From Anolis sagrei (Eukaryota > Chordata > Lepidosauria > Squamata > Anolidae), in contig NC_090024.1 in NCBI RefSeq assembly GCF_037176765.1, positions 112,915,508 through 112,979,507 of the forward strand: 64,000 bases of DNA, read 5' to 3'. Below are positions 1 through 12,859 of this stretch, in pieces. The translations under genes were made by a program, and so were the position numbers. The notes beneath the pieces were generated by a model. It ran no database searches. It saw only the letters and a program-made list of their open reading frames with translations, and was not told where the DNA came from. Numbering within the stretch: the first letter of the stretch is position 1; the number at the start of each line of letters is the position of its first letter.

Positions 1-329
1 TTTGCAAGTTGGATCTGTTAGAATTGTATTCTGCCTAACATTATGAATCCTAACATAATAACATAGATGGCTCATGACACACAAATAAATTCAGTTCAAA
101 ACATAACAGTGAAGTAAAAGATCCTGTAAAAGCATAGTCAGTAACAGGCAAACGATTTCTATGTTAATTCAAAATATTTTGTGGAAAACAAAAAAAATAC
201 AACACTGATAATTAGGGCTACAACATTTCATCAATTGGAATAAATTATTTAAAAAATCAAACATATCTAATTAAGGATATATTGAAGTAATAGTTTTTAA
301 ATAAATGAACCCACAGAACTTTAGATTAC

Positions 330-363
<34 letters not shown>

Positions 364-1056
364 TGATGTATGTCTTCCCTTGCCTCTTCTGGGAAGATGC
401 CTACTACAGTTCACATATTTACTTTCTAAAAATAAAGACATTAGACTTTATGAAGTTATTTTTACTCGTTTGGAAGGACTGCTAATGGAACTATCAATTC
501 ACGAAAATTCACACGACTGATTCGGGTTATAAAACAATATTACAAATCCTCCATTAACTAGACATTTAACAGCTAGATCAACACCATTTTAATTAGGATT
601 ATAACATAGCTGAGCAAGCACTTCAATATTGTCAGAGAAAGCTGGCACATTGATAGCCAAAACATTATCCCCTTGAACAATAAGAGCTGGAATAGAAAAA
701 ATATTTTATATAATACTAAGACTGGAAAGATGTGTTCCTGCTATTTATAAGAAGAGAAAATGTTTCACGAAAAAGCATTAATTTTGTTCATATGCCTTTT
801 CCCTATATACTGTTGGAAATTAGAATTATCTGGTTTGCTACGCTTTAGCTAAGCCATGAAGCGCTAGCCGGATGGCAATGAAAAACCACTGAATGCCCCA
901 GATATTTCAAAAGCATTATAGTGTGAATAAAACTGTATGCACTACACTCTTTGGGGAGAAAAAAAGAGGCAGTTCTAGAAAGCACCAGACTGGTAAAAAA
1001 AAACTGTCAGAGTAGTTAAAGCTTTTAGGCAAAATAGACAGTGAAGAAGCTAGAAC
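1..1056. other. STXBP3 intron 3 sequence, mostly featureless
   Basis: AT-rich intronic sequence with an AAT trinucleotide run at 330-362. On the minus strand at about 500-690 there is a coding-looking stretch with one in-frame stop and an AG acceptor-like start (see findings). Nothing else is recognisable. Confidence 0.5.
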
Positions 1057-1058
1057 TA

Positions 1059-2283
1059 CCGTATTTTCTGGTGTACTAAACTACTTTTTAAGCCTGAAAA
1101 ATCTTATGAAAAGTCGGGGGTCGTCTAATACGCTGGGTATAAATTAAAATAAGAAGTAAAAGAAAAAATATAATCTCTCTTAGTGGTGCGGCCTAAGGAG
1201 GGAGAGAGGAAGGAGGAGGAGGAAGGTAGAGGGAGGGAGGGCATGGGGAGGAGGAGTGGCAGGCCACATTGCCATGGAGACCGGCTGGGGTGATGGCCCG
1301 CTGGGCTTTCCCTGCAGTCCCCACTGCTCTCGGTTCAAGGACCTCCTCCATCCTTGCCGCTTACCTCCTCCGAAGGCCACTGGGCTTGCCTAGGCCCAAG
1401 GAAGCGCCTCCGGACGCCAATTCCCAGCAGAGCTGGGCAGCGGTGTGCCTTGGATGTGTTCCCAGAGGCATTCTGGGAGCCGACAGAGTCAGGGAAGTAC
1501 TGTTCCCAGAATGCCTCTGGGAGCAGATCCAAGACACACTGCTGCCCAGCTCTGCTGGGAGTCGTCTTCCAGAGGCCCAAGGAAGCGTCTCTGGATGACT
1601 CCCAGCAGCGCTGGGCAGTGGCACACCTTGATGTGCTCCCAGAGGCATTCTGGGAGCAGTACTTCCCTGACTCCATCGGCTCCCAGAATGCCTCAGGGTG
1701 TACATCCAAGGCACACCGTCGTCCAGGGCTGCTGAGAGTCGTCTTCCAGAGGTCCAAGGAAGCATCTCTGGATGACTCCCAGCAGCGCTGGGCGGCGGCG
1801 TACCTTGGATGTGGAGTTAGGGAACTATGCCTCTGGGAGCACATCTAAGGCGCGCCGCCACCCAGCACTGCTGGGAGTCATCCGGAGATGCTTCTTTGGT
1901 CCTCTGGAAAGCGACTCCCAGCAATCCTGGACAACACCGTGCCTTGGATATGCTCCCAAAGGCATTTTGGGAGCAGTACTTCCCTGACTCTGTCAGCTCC
2001 CAGATTGCCTCTGGGAACACATCCAAAGCACGCTGCCGCCCAATGCTGCTGGGAATCAGCATCCAGAGTCGCTTCCTTGGGCCTAGGCAAGCCCAGTGGC
2101 CTTCGGAGGAAGTAAGCAGCGAGGGCGGAGGAGGTCCTTGAACTGAGAGCGGCAGGAGCATAGTTTTGGAAGAGGCGTAGTCTTAAACGCTGAGCATATC
2201 CCTAACTCTGTATTTTTATCTTTAAAAGGTGGGGGGGGGGGTCATCTTATACCCCCAGTTGTCTTGTATGCCGGAAAATACAG
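1059..2283. mobile_element. Foldback DNA transposon with terminal inverted repeats and satellite-like core
   Basis: The ends are inverted repeats: CCGTATTTTCTGGTGTAC on the left, and GGAAAATACAG on the right which reads CTGTATTTTCC in reverse. TA dinucleotides flank both sides (1057-1058 and 2284-2285), as in TA-target transposons. Inside, about 1310-1445 and 2030-2165 form a second inverted pair. The centre holds degenerate units of CCCAGCAGxGCTGGGCAG and CCAGAGGCATTCTGGGAGC type in both orientations. The long open frames on both strands come from this repetition and are not genes. It sits in STXBP3 intron 3. Confidence 0.8.
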
Positions 2284-2285
2284 TA

Positions 2286-3212
2286 TCTTCTGCCAAGTTT
2301 TTCGTATTTACGGGCACTTCCTTTTATATAGAAAGGCAATTAATTCAGAATGCATTTGTTAGCCAAAGGAACACTAAAGAAGCAGAATTCAGAAAACATG
2401 AAGTTTATTTCAGTGGCTTTCCTAGCTGGGTCCCAATTTTAAGAAGGTATATTCAATACAAGCAGAAATTCACAGAGCTGTAGTTCAATTATAACTTGGA
2501 ACCAAGTTTCAAAATCAGTGCTCTAGTTTAATTGCACTTAGTGTTAATAATAACATTCATTCATTTTACTATGCTGATACATTCTTGACAGATCACATAC
2601 AATACTTGACGCAGAAACCTTGCCTTTTCTAATGTTGTGACTACTAACAGGAGGAAAGCCAAAACAGAGCCACAGACAAACCAGAGATGTTAATCTGTAT
2701 CCTCACAATCACCCTGATAATAAACAGGACCAAAACCCCAAAGGAGAACAAGCATCTGAAGGCACCATGAAATGCGGAACATTATTTGGAACAGGTAGAT
2801 GGAAGAGGCATACAGTGAAATATCCCATAAGAGCCCACACTGGCTGGAACTCTAAACAGGAAATCTTCTCCGGTGTGACAGATTTTTTAAATTTTTTTGC
2901 TAATCGCATTTGTCTACAACAGTTGTATTTCAGATGACTGTATACAGCTGTCTGTCTCCATTGCTTCACAATGGGAAAGAAAGACATAACTCTAAAAATG
3001 GGAAACTGTACCCTAAACATGAGGACCTCTGATATTTCATCCCACCCAATAAGAAGCTAGTGATCAAGATAAAATGAATGGCACAATTCAGTTTTATTAG
3101 TCCTTTTGATATTTTTATGCATATATGACAAGAGCACCTATATTTTCTTGTGTAATGAAGCCAAGAAAGATACTAGGTATGGAATGGAGCTATGGAGATC
3201 TCACTAGCATAG
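2286..3212. other. Intronic, no feature recognised
   Basis: Unique-looking sequence of STXBP3 intron 3. No exon, RNA gene or repeat was identified. Confidence 0.4.
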
Positions 3213-3360
3213 TGCCCTTTTACACAGCCAAATAACTCAGAATATCAAGGAAGATAATCCACAATATCTGTTTTGAACCGGAGTATCGGAGTCTACACTA
3301 CCGGATAATCCAATTCAAAGCAGATAATCCAGATTTTATACAGCTGTGTAGAAGGGGTCT
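3213..3360. mobile_element. MITE copy (foldback family ending GGCCCCTTCCACACAG)
   Basis: One of more than ten copies in the window of a short foldback element. Its arms read CCACACAGC...ATATCAAGGCAGATAATCCA...CTGCTTTGAACTGG and the near inverse. No coding capacity. This copy has decayed ends. Confidence 0.7.
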
Positions 3361-3523
3361 GAGCAAAGAAATGAGGCAAAGCCAACTGGTACCTAAAATA
3401 GGGGAGCATCCCCACCAGCACAATAAACTGTAATATAACTTTATGACTATACATTTATGCCTTCTGTTTGGAAATAACTGTTAATGACATTTAAATTCTC
3501 CAATCATATGTGTCAATTTATTA

Positions 3524-3524
<1 letters not shown>

Positions 3525-3578
<54 letters not shown>

Positions 3579-3579
3579 T
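3525..3579. repeat. (ATT)n microsatellite
   Basis: About 18 ATT units in STXBP3 intron 3. Confidence 0.95.
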
Positions 3580-3786
3580 TACTGACACAAAACACAGTAT
3601 GGCATAGCAAACGAGATATTATTATTATGTTCATTTATACCCTGCTTTTTCTCTCCACAAAGGAAACTTGAAGCAGCTTTGAGAGTAAAACAAAGTTTTC
3701 AGTGGGTATTCCCTGCAAGCACATGAGTGGCAAAATGAATTCTCACAGTTTTCATTATTATGAAAGATTGCTTATTAGGAACTTAC

Positions 3787-3868
3787 CAGTGATCCCTTCT
3801 GCTAATAAGTCTGTCATTTTACCACATGATGATAGAAGCTTTGTGGTAAAGTCATCTAGAAGAATTAT
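3787..3868 (-). CDS. STXBP3: STXBP3 coding exon 3
   Basis: 82-nt exon with donor GTAAGT at 3781-3786 and an AG acceptor at 3869-3870. It reads IILLDDFTTKLLSSCGKMTD and on to LLAEGIT (human IMLLDEFTTKLLASCCKMTD then LLEEGIT). Confidence 0.93.
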
Positions 3869-6800
3869 CTTTATATAAAAGAAATAACAAAAGTAGCACT
3901 TTAAACAATACATTCCAATTGTACACTGTTTTATTCAGTTGGTTTGTAGTGTCCAGTTATGGGTAAATTTAATCGCAATGTTGTAACTACTCGTATATAT
4001 ATTTACACAGAAACAGAAAATCAATATGCTCTGTGTGTATAAAGAAAAATATGTTTTGTATGCGTATTTAAATTCTATTTATCTATGTTTTCTTTCTCAA
4101 CATGGAATGCAAGGCAGCACCCAACATAGATAAAAACAAAATATAGCTAATGAACAATATTATAGAACACCTGAAAAGCAGTCAAATGTTTTTCCTTTTA
4201 AGAATATGAAAACTGAAATGTAGCAGTGAAAACAAAAAATATAATATGTGAGCATACACGTGCACGCATGATTAAAACTCTTCTGCAACAGCCACTGCAA
4301 ATTCATGACCTGTGTCAGCATGTCATTATATTTATGTTTGGTTATTTTATGCATTGAAATATTTATATCCTGTGCTTTATCCAAACAATATATAACACTA
4401 ACACAGTAGGTTTAAAATATTAAAATATTAAAGATACAGTTTTCCTCCCAGAACTGAAAGTCTTATAGGAAGGCAACATCAGTTCTCCTCCGGAATCCTT
4501 ACACTACTTTCACATCTAAGCCTCGTCAAGATTTTAAACTCCTTCCTCCACTGCTCCTCTCCCGTCTTCCCATCCAAGTCAACACCCAGGTTTGAAACTC
4601 CTTCTCTGATTGCTCCTCTCCCAACCTAAGCAACACCCAGGTTTCATCCTTTTTCTATTGCTCCCCTTCCATCAAAACAACACCTAGGTTTGAAATGTTT
4701 TTCTCGGTTGCTTCCATCCCCTATTGAAGCAACATCCAGGTTTGAAGCCCCTTCCCACTTTCTCATATTAATTAACTTCTATAGGGATTCTGCATTCCTA
4801 AATCTGTACATGTAGAGGGTCAACTGTTTATGTAGTAGAATTAAAAGCATAGCTGACACTAGTTTAGTCATATTGGTTTTCTAAAAAGAATCTGCATAAT
4901 TCTAATGCATTCCCTTCAACAAGGGCACACAAAAGACTTTTGAAACCAGATTACATTGGGGCACTTATTCTAAATAAATATTCACATAGCTTACCATTTG
5001 AGGGAGGGATAAATCACTAGCAGATAATATAAATATTAATCTCACCTTCCATTCTTCTTCTTTTCTGCAGTCATCAAATACTGATGTTTTCAGCTCTGAA
5101 AAAGAAATTCTGAGTTAAAATACTAATATAATAAAAGTATGACTGTCCAAACTTTCCGGGAGCCTCATACAGGTTGAGTATCCCTTATTCAAAATGCTTG
5201 GAACCAGATGTCTTTTGGATTTCAGGGTTTGTTTGGGGGTTTTTTTGGATTTTGTAATATTTGCATGTACATAATGAGATCTTTTGGAGATGGGAACTGA
5301 AGTCTAACCATGACATTCCCTTCTGCTTCATGTCAGCTTATAAAAATAGCCTTAACATAATTTTATACACAGTATTTTAACAATGAAACAAAGTTTGTGT
5401 GCACTGAAGCCTCTGAAAGCATACTATCTCAGCCGCCATATAGACGATTTTGGAGTCTTTCAGGTTTTATTTATTTATTTATTTACAGTTTTTATATTCT
5501 GCCCTTCTCACCCCTCAGGGGACTCAGGGCGGATTACAATGTACATATACATGGCAAACATTCACTGCCATAGGCACACGACACATATAGACAGACAGTC
5601 AGAGGCTATTTAACATTCCAACTTTTTCTGGCCACCAGGGGAGCTGTCGCTTCACTGTCCATCTGCGACACTGATGAAATACTCCTCATTCCCCGTGTGT
5701 TTGTTGGAGATTTTTTATGGCCTCATAAATTAGTTTAATTAGCCTCCCCACATAAGTGGTACCTAAATTTCCTACTTGACAGATGCAACTGTGTTTCGGG
5801 TTGCAAAGGTCGACAACAAGCTACACAGAATTGGTCGGAAGCTGACTCCGACCCGGGCTGGCTTCGAACTCATGACTTTCCAGTCAGTAGTGATCTTAAT
5901 GCAGCTGACTCCCAGCCATCTGCGCCACAGACCTGGGTTTCGAAATACGCCAAAATAGTCTTAGTGCTTTGTTAAGCAATGCCTAATAAAACACACTGAA
6001 CTTTAATACAGGCAATTCCCAAGTTACAGACAAGATAGGTTCTACAGGCTTGTTCTTAAGTTTTAAGTGTAACTCCAGTCAAATACATACTGATATATGT
6101 GTGTGCATGTTAGCTTTGGATAGTATAGAGAGGGTTAACACCTCTGTTATGTTTGTTTTGCTGTCTATGCCCCTGTTCAGAAGATTTCACCTCACATTCT
6201 GTCCCTGTGACAGTTGGATTTTGAAAAGTTTGACTTGCTGTGGAAACAAGGATTAGTGATAAAGTGTCAGTAGAGACCCCTTTTCTCCATGATAACTCTT
6301 TCAGGAGCGAATTTCCCAGGTAGATTTCTCTCATTTCCTGTTGTCTTGCCCCATTCTTAACTATGAGTTGTATGGAAGTCGGATATTTATAACTGCCTGT
6401 ACATGAAAATGAGATATTCAGCACAAAAGAATGTAGCAATAAAACAACAAATAAACAAACACAAGCTCATTGGTTTCTCAGTCTAGCAACTTCATTTGAG
6501 CCTGAAGTCAGGCTGAGAAGTCAAGGTCTCCTGTAATCATAATCTGCCATTAAAGCCAACACAAGGGCTTCAGCTTTCACAGTAACCATACCATTTGCTA
6601 GTTTAGACAAAAGCAAACTCTGTTTTAAAGCCCTTTGATCAAACAAAGAAAAGGAGAGAAAGAATTTTCTGTAAACTAAGGAAGTTTTCCTGCAATTTAT
6701 TTACATATATATTTGTGTTTAGTCTGAAACAAGCTCCAATCTTTAAAAACCTCTCACAAAACTGCAGAGCATTGCACTGATATTTAGTTTCTGGTAATTA

Positions 6801-9800
6801 TAAAATCTGACCTAGCAATCCAGACCTACTGAACTAATAAGAAATATGTAATCCAGATAAACTGCCTGAATCAAAGGAACAATCCTCAAGTTATTCAGTT
6901 GATTGGACAACGGAAAAAATGGTACATATAATTTTGAACACATCTAAATGCCATAGATTCAGTATCTATCGTCATAAACTACCATAAGCAAAAGCAAAAG
7001 GTGTTGAAGACAAGGTATTCATTTACCCTGATACTGATGCATATCCAGAACTAACGTATAGACAACAACAACCCCAAACTGCAAAATAACGATCTGCTTA
7101 TATTTCTGTGCATTTGTTCTAATGAATGTTATTTACATGCATGTATTTTCACTTATTATAATAAGTATGTACTATGAGACCATATTCTTCTGCACATTTA
7201 AAGCGAAAAAAATGAACCACATAACACAAGGAGAATAATTATATATAATTTCCCACATGATATTGCTCTGCAATTCTCTGTACTCCTGATCATTATCAAG
7301 ACTGACCAGGACTTTCTGGGATACTAAAAAAATAAAAATAAAATACTACTTCAACAACATCTGAAGAACTGTACAGTTCCCACCTTCAGCTGAAAGAAAC
7401 CAACAAGCACCCCTGGAAATTTCCCGCCTTCTACTTCTGTTGCTTTCTTCACAATTTTTAAAAGTTTCATTTTCAATATTACTGTACAACTTCTGTTAAT
7501 GACACTGAGGTTATTTTATTTTTTAAACTATACCAGAATAGCACTAGCCCTTATTTTTTTAAAAAAAGATCTGTGATCACTCTTCCATTTTGGTGATTTA
7601 TCAATTGTTCTGATATTTACACCGAGTGAGTAAAGCCAGGACTACTTGATTAAATACCTAGTTTACAAACAAAATCTGGGGTTTTGGGAGTGGGGGTGCT
7701 AATATGTTCTTCAGTGATTTCTATCACATGCACTTACTATTTCATTTATTTGGATTTCCTATTCCTAGTTCTTTATTAATGACCCTCAAGTATTACATCA
7801 ACAGAAATATTTATCTTGATGAGATGTTTAGAAATCCTTATCTCATTTACAAACCGAAATGACAGCAGTGTTGGCAGAGACATAATGCCGATTTCCTGCA
7901 CACTTCTCCTTGTCTCCCAGCCTCTTTGGAGCAAATTTCTGTTCCATTTTTTAAGACTTACAGTGGTGTACCGAGCATATTTGACACCAAGAACAGATAA
8001 TTTCTAACACACACCCTGGTGTAAGGGATTTATGTCCCTGAATCTGCAAGAATCTGCAAGAACTAAGAACTAAAAGTAATTTTTCCAACAGTTACCAACA
8101 CTCAATTATGAAATGAAAATAATAAGGTCCAGAACAGAAATGTGTGTTGTGATTTTTTTTCTTTTATTGAAAAATATGTTTCCAAAAGAGAAAACTGTTT
8201 TTAACCCCTTAATAAAGCCATCACAATATTCTGTGGCCCTAAATACCCTAATTTTACTCAGGATTTCATTGGCAATTTAATGGTGTTGGATCAAAACAGC
8301 TCTAGAAAGGACTTCTTAGCCTTAATAAGAGCCAGTGTCACCCCTATTCAATACGCTCTGCTTAGTCCACTCATTCTGTTCAAAATAGAAATTGGAGAGA
8401 GATATCTCCAACTTGGGTTTTTCAAATTGTGAGGCATGGCTTTAATGAGCAGGAGTGATGTTACACTGGAGAACCCACAAAACCACCCAATTTACTCACA
8501 GAGCAACCAGGAGGAAGAGGCTCATAATGGATCTTATGGAGGTGGTGGCAGTGCTTGGCTAGCTTAGCATTAACCACTGCATGTCATGTATTTCCAGCCA
8601 TGATACAGGACATTAAGCAAGTGAAAAAGGAGTGTAGTGGCAGAGGTGAAGAAGAGAGAAAAGACACAAGAGAAGATGGATTCCTAAAAGAACATACCTC
8701 CTTCTCTCCATAGCTAGCACTGCTAGGCTATGGAGCCCCTGGTGGCACCATGGGTTAAACCCGTGTGCTGGGAGGACTGATGGCTTGAAGGTTGGGTTGC
8801 TGACCTGAAGGTTGCTGGTTTGAATCCAACCCAGGGAGAGCATGGATGAGCTCCCTCTATCAGCTCCAGCACCATGCAGGACATGAGAGGAGCCTCCCAC
8901 AATGATGGTAAAACATTAAAAAAAAAAAAAAAACATCCGGAGATCCCCTGGGCAACGTCCTTGTAGACAGCCAATTCTCTCGCACCAGAAACGACTGCTA
9001 GGCTGGAGGCATGATAGGAGGGCACTCTCCTGACACAATAGCTAAGTTGGGAAAAGACTGGAGGAATGGAAAAAGAGCTTCCTATAAAAGATGATATGGA
9101 CAATAGGGAAAAAGAAGGGGCACCAGCAGCCTATCGGGTATAAGCCATGCTCTGAGCTAGTGGATGATCAAGCCCATTATATACAATAACATAATAAAAT
9201 GTTGTTTCTTGTACATAATGGCAAAATCAGGATTTTCTTTTATGATTTTTTAAAAATTAAATTCTTGATTGAATCATTGGGTGTGGAATCCATGGATATC
9301 GAGGGCTGACTGTATTTCAAACAAATCAGCCAAAATCCCATACTTTATCCTTTCCAGAAATAATCTATAAAATAAGATTATAGACACTAGGAATATTGTG
9401 CAAAATTAGGGGTCAACTTCATCTGCCTCCATCTCTTATTTGAAGCAGTTTTAACATAATTCATTCAGCTATCAAAAGAACACGAGGAGTGTTGCTTGGG
9501 CACTAATCATCCAAGCAAGAATGAGAGGTTCTTTTCCAAAAGTACTAATGAACTCTTCCTAACATAGTGGAAATACTTACTATCACCTATTTTCCAGAGC
9601 ACCATGGTACTCGCTAACATATACTGAAAAAATATAATCAAAAGAACACAGCATGTAAAGACAAGAAGTTGACATCAAATCACCCCAAATGTGTATTAAT
9701 CACAGACACATTACTTCGCTTCTTTTGTCTGCAAAAGAACGCCAACTTTTAATTACGGTGTGTAATAAAATTCTATAAAGATCCTTATAACAACAGACAA

Positions 9801-12360
9801 GGACTTCCTTCTAGACTTGCCAATAAGGTCAAGGTACATGATGCAATGTAACAATTCCAATGAGTTCATAGGTTCCTTAACAGAAGACATTCTCAAACTA
9901 TTTTATGTGGCAGAGGACCAGGTTCCTTCACTCATGTGCCAGGGACCAGTATTAATGCTCATTGATTGCATTTTTTTCAGGAAATGTCTCCAAAAACTGG
10001 CAGCTAATGACTTGCTGACCAGTATCTGTGTATGGACTACCATTTTAGCAGCATTACTTTACAGTACATGATCTAACATTAGCCCAAATTCAGATGACAG
10101 ATGCAGTCTTCAAATAATCACAATCATAATCCAGTTCTAGAAAAGTTGGAAATAACAAAATATTTCTTAATTTTCATATGGGAGAGTTTTGGTAATAGAC
10201 CACAGCAAAACACAAGCCCCTTTAATCCAGAATACCTACAATGGCTTCCAGTTTACTTCTAAATACACAAAATGTTAAAGAGGAAATATTAAATCATACA
10301 GAACATGCAAGTAAGAATAACATATGGGCACAGAAACAATTACAAAAGCCATTTCATTGAAGGTCAAACAGCAGCGGAGAAATTGCAACACTGCATTTCT
10401 AAAAGCTACACAGAGAAAGTACCATATTTGAAGTAACTAGAGTCCTAAAGACATTTTGTATCACAAAAATACAGATGCACATATATAGTTAAATATTATA
10501 CAAAACCAAGACCCAGAAATCAGGGGTCTTAAATGTAAACTTGACCTAAATAAACCATATGCAAGAATGGGATTGAATTTTAAAGCACAAATGGAAGAGA
10601 CATTAGTTTATTCCTACATTTCAATGGTGGTCCTGATCAGGATCAGGGGCTTATTTGCTTACCTCTGAGTAAAAAAAAAAAAGAGAGAGAAAAAGGGGGG
10701 GGGGGGGAGTATCAATTGTCCACTACATATTTAATCAACCATGTAATATGACTCTTAATCCGAGAAGAAAACAAGTAACCTCAGAGTAAATGCCACGGAA
10801 TTATGTCTCACACAAATATTATCACTTCAATCACTTCATCTGTCACAAAGGGAGAACCTGTAAGACTAGGAATAAGCAGATCTTGGTGGGAAAATGTCAA
10901 TAGTCTCCATATAACACAGTTAGTCAATAGACCTAAAAAAAAAAACCATTTAAAAATCCTGATGCCATTTTAAGGTAATTGATTCATGTTCTCTCCTTCC
11001 AAGGAATTTAGGATGGCAAAATTCAAGATGATAGGAACACTTTCTGTCTTTAGAACAAAGAAACTGAGCTGAACAGAGGGCCCTTCCAGACAGGCCCTAT
11101 ATCCCAGGTTCTGATTCCAGGTTTGTGTACATCTGAAAGCAAAGTGATCACTATCTCAGCCATCCATGTGGATCATGGATAGTTTCTGGAGTACAAGAAG
11201 TTCCCAAATTATGAACAAGTTAGATTCTGTAGGTTTGTTTGTAAGTCAGAACCATTATATTTGTAAGTGTAAAGGTAAAGGTTTCCCTTTGACATTAAGT
11301 CTAGTTGTGTCCGACTCTGGGGGGCGGGGTGCTCATCTCCAATTTTAAGCCAAAAAGCTGGCTTTGTCCATAGATGCCTCCAAGGTCATATGGCTGGAAT
11401 GACTGCATGGAGAACCGCTACCTTCCTGTTGAAGTGGTACCTACTGATCTACTCACATTTGCATGTTTTCAAAGTGCTAGGTTGGCAGAAGCTGGGGCTA
11501 ACAATGGGAACTCACCCTGCTCCCTGGACTCGAACCAACGACCTTTCAGCTAGCAAGTTCAGCAGCTCAGCGGTTTAACCCACTGCGCCACCAAGGGCTC
11601 CTTTTAAATGTAACTCCAGCCAAATATGTGTGTGTGCGAGAGGGAGAGAGAGAGAGAGGAAGGGTGAGAGGAAGGGTGAGAGGAAGAGAGGGGTTTGGAT
11701 CGCACAGGGAAGAGTTGACAACCCTGTGGTGTTTGTTTTGGTGTCTGTACCCCTGTTCAGAAGATTTCATCTCACTTTCTGTCTCTGTGACAACTGGAGT
11801 TTAAAAAAATTGGCTTGTTGTGGAAACAAGGACTGGTGATACAGCTTCAGTGGAGACACCTTTTCTCCGTAACAACCCTTCCTGGAGTGAACTTCCCTTC
11901 TGAAGGGTAGATTTCTCTCACTTCCTGTTGCTTCACCCTTGTTTGTAAGTCAGATGTTTGTAACTTGGGGACTCGTTGTATTTTGGATTTCAGAATTCCA
12001 GATAAAGGATGATCAACTTGAGATAACAGAACAAGCTTATAAACCAAACTCAAACATCCCCTACTCCTCCCCAAGATTATCAACAGACACAGAACAGCAG
12101 AGCCAAATACTCTTCCCAAAAGTAGACTGTATTTATACTCAGGTGGCAAGTTCAAATCCACATTCACCTTGGGCTATTTCACTACTAAAATATTATCCTT
12201 ACATTATTGGGAGGGTTAGACCAACATGGGCATGCAAGAAAAAAAATACAACTGAAAGCATTTTTTAAAAAGTCATTTCGCTTGTAAACCGCTTTCCTGC
12301 CTGACAGGAAGAATAAGAAGGAACTCCTTCACCTCGCATTGTGTTGTGTGTGTGTATGTA

Positions 12361-12410
<50 letters not shown>

Positions 12411-12820
12411 TACACATACACACACATATATAAGAATAAGGTGAAAGGCAGTGAGAAGATCCCGCTTTCTCCACATTTGTACAAAAGGAGAGATGCTTCA
12501 GTTGATTTACAAATTCACTTGCTACTTACTCATGCTGCAAATTCTTGAAACAAAGATTTTGAATAAATCCCAAAAGCCTTTATTTCGGTGGAGGGGAGCG
12601 GGGAATAAACGCAACCAGTCTTTAAGCATGAATTTCAAATGCATGTCCTTTGTTTAATCTGTTTTGTATATTTTTACATTTATTTTATAGAAATACTTTT
12701 AAATATGTAGCATTTACAGAAATACATTTGAATATGTGTAAAATGCTTTTACAATGTGTATGTGTTTTAATTATTCTGTAATGCATCTCGAGGCACAAGG
12801 AGAGGTGGTTAAGTAATACA

Positions 12821-12859
<39 letters not shown>

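Larger units (their letters stand above)
11123..12018. mobile_element. Tigger-like element broken by a nested MITE and SINE
   Basis: Left part 11123-11193 (AAAGCAAAGTGATCACTATC) and right part 11979-12018 (TTTTGGATTTCAGAATTCC...GATCAACTTGA) are halves of the Tigger-like family at 5168. The mariner MITE at 11194-11978 separates them. Confidence 0.7.

Noticed and set aside
1269-2161. Overlapping open frames on both strands with repeated PALLG/FWEQYF-type segments
   Set aside because: They come from the repeated units of the foldback element; present on both strands and without a gene structure.
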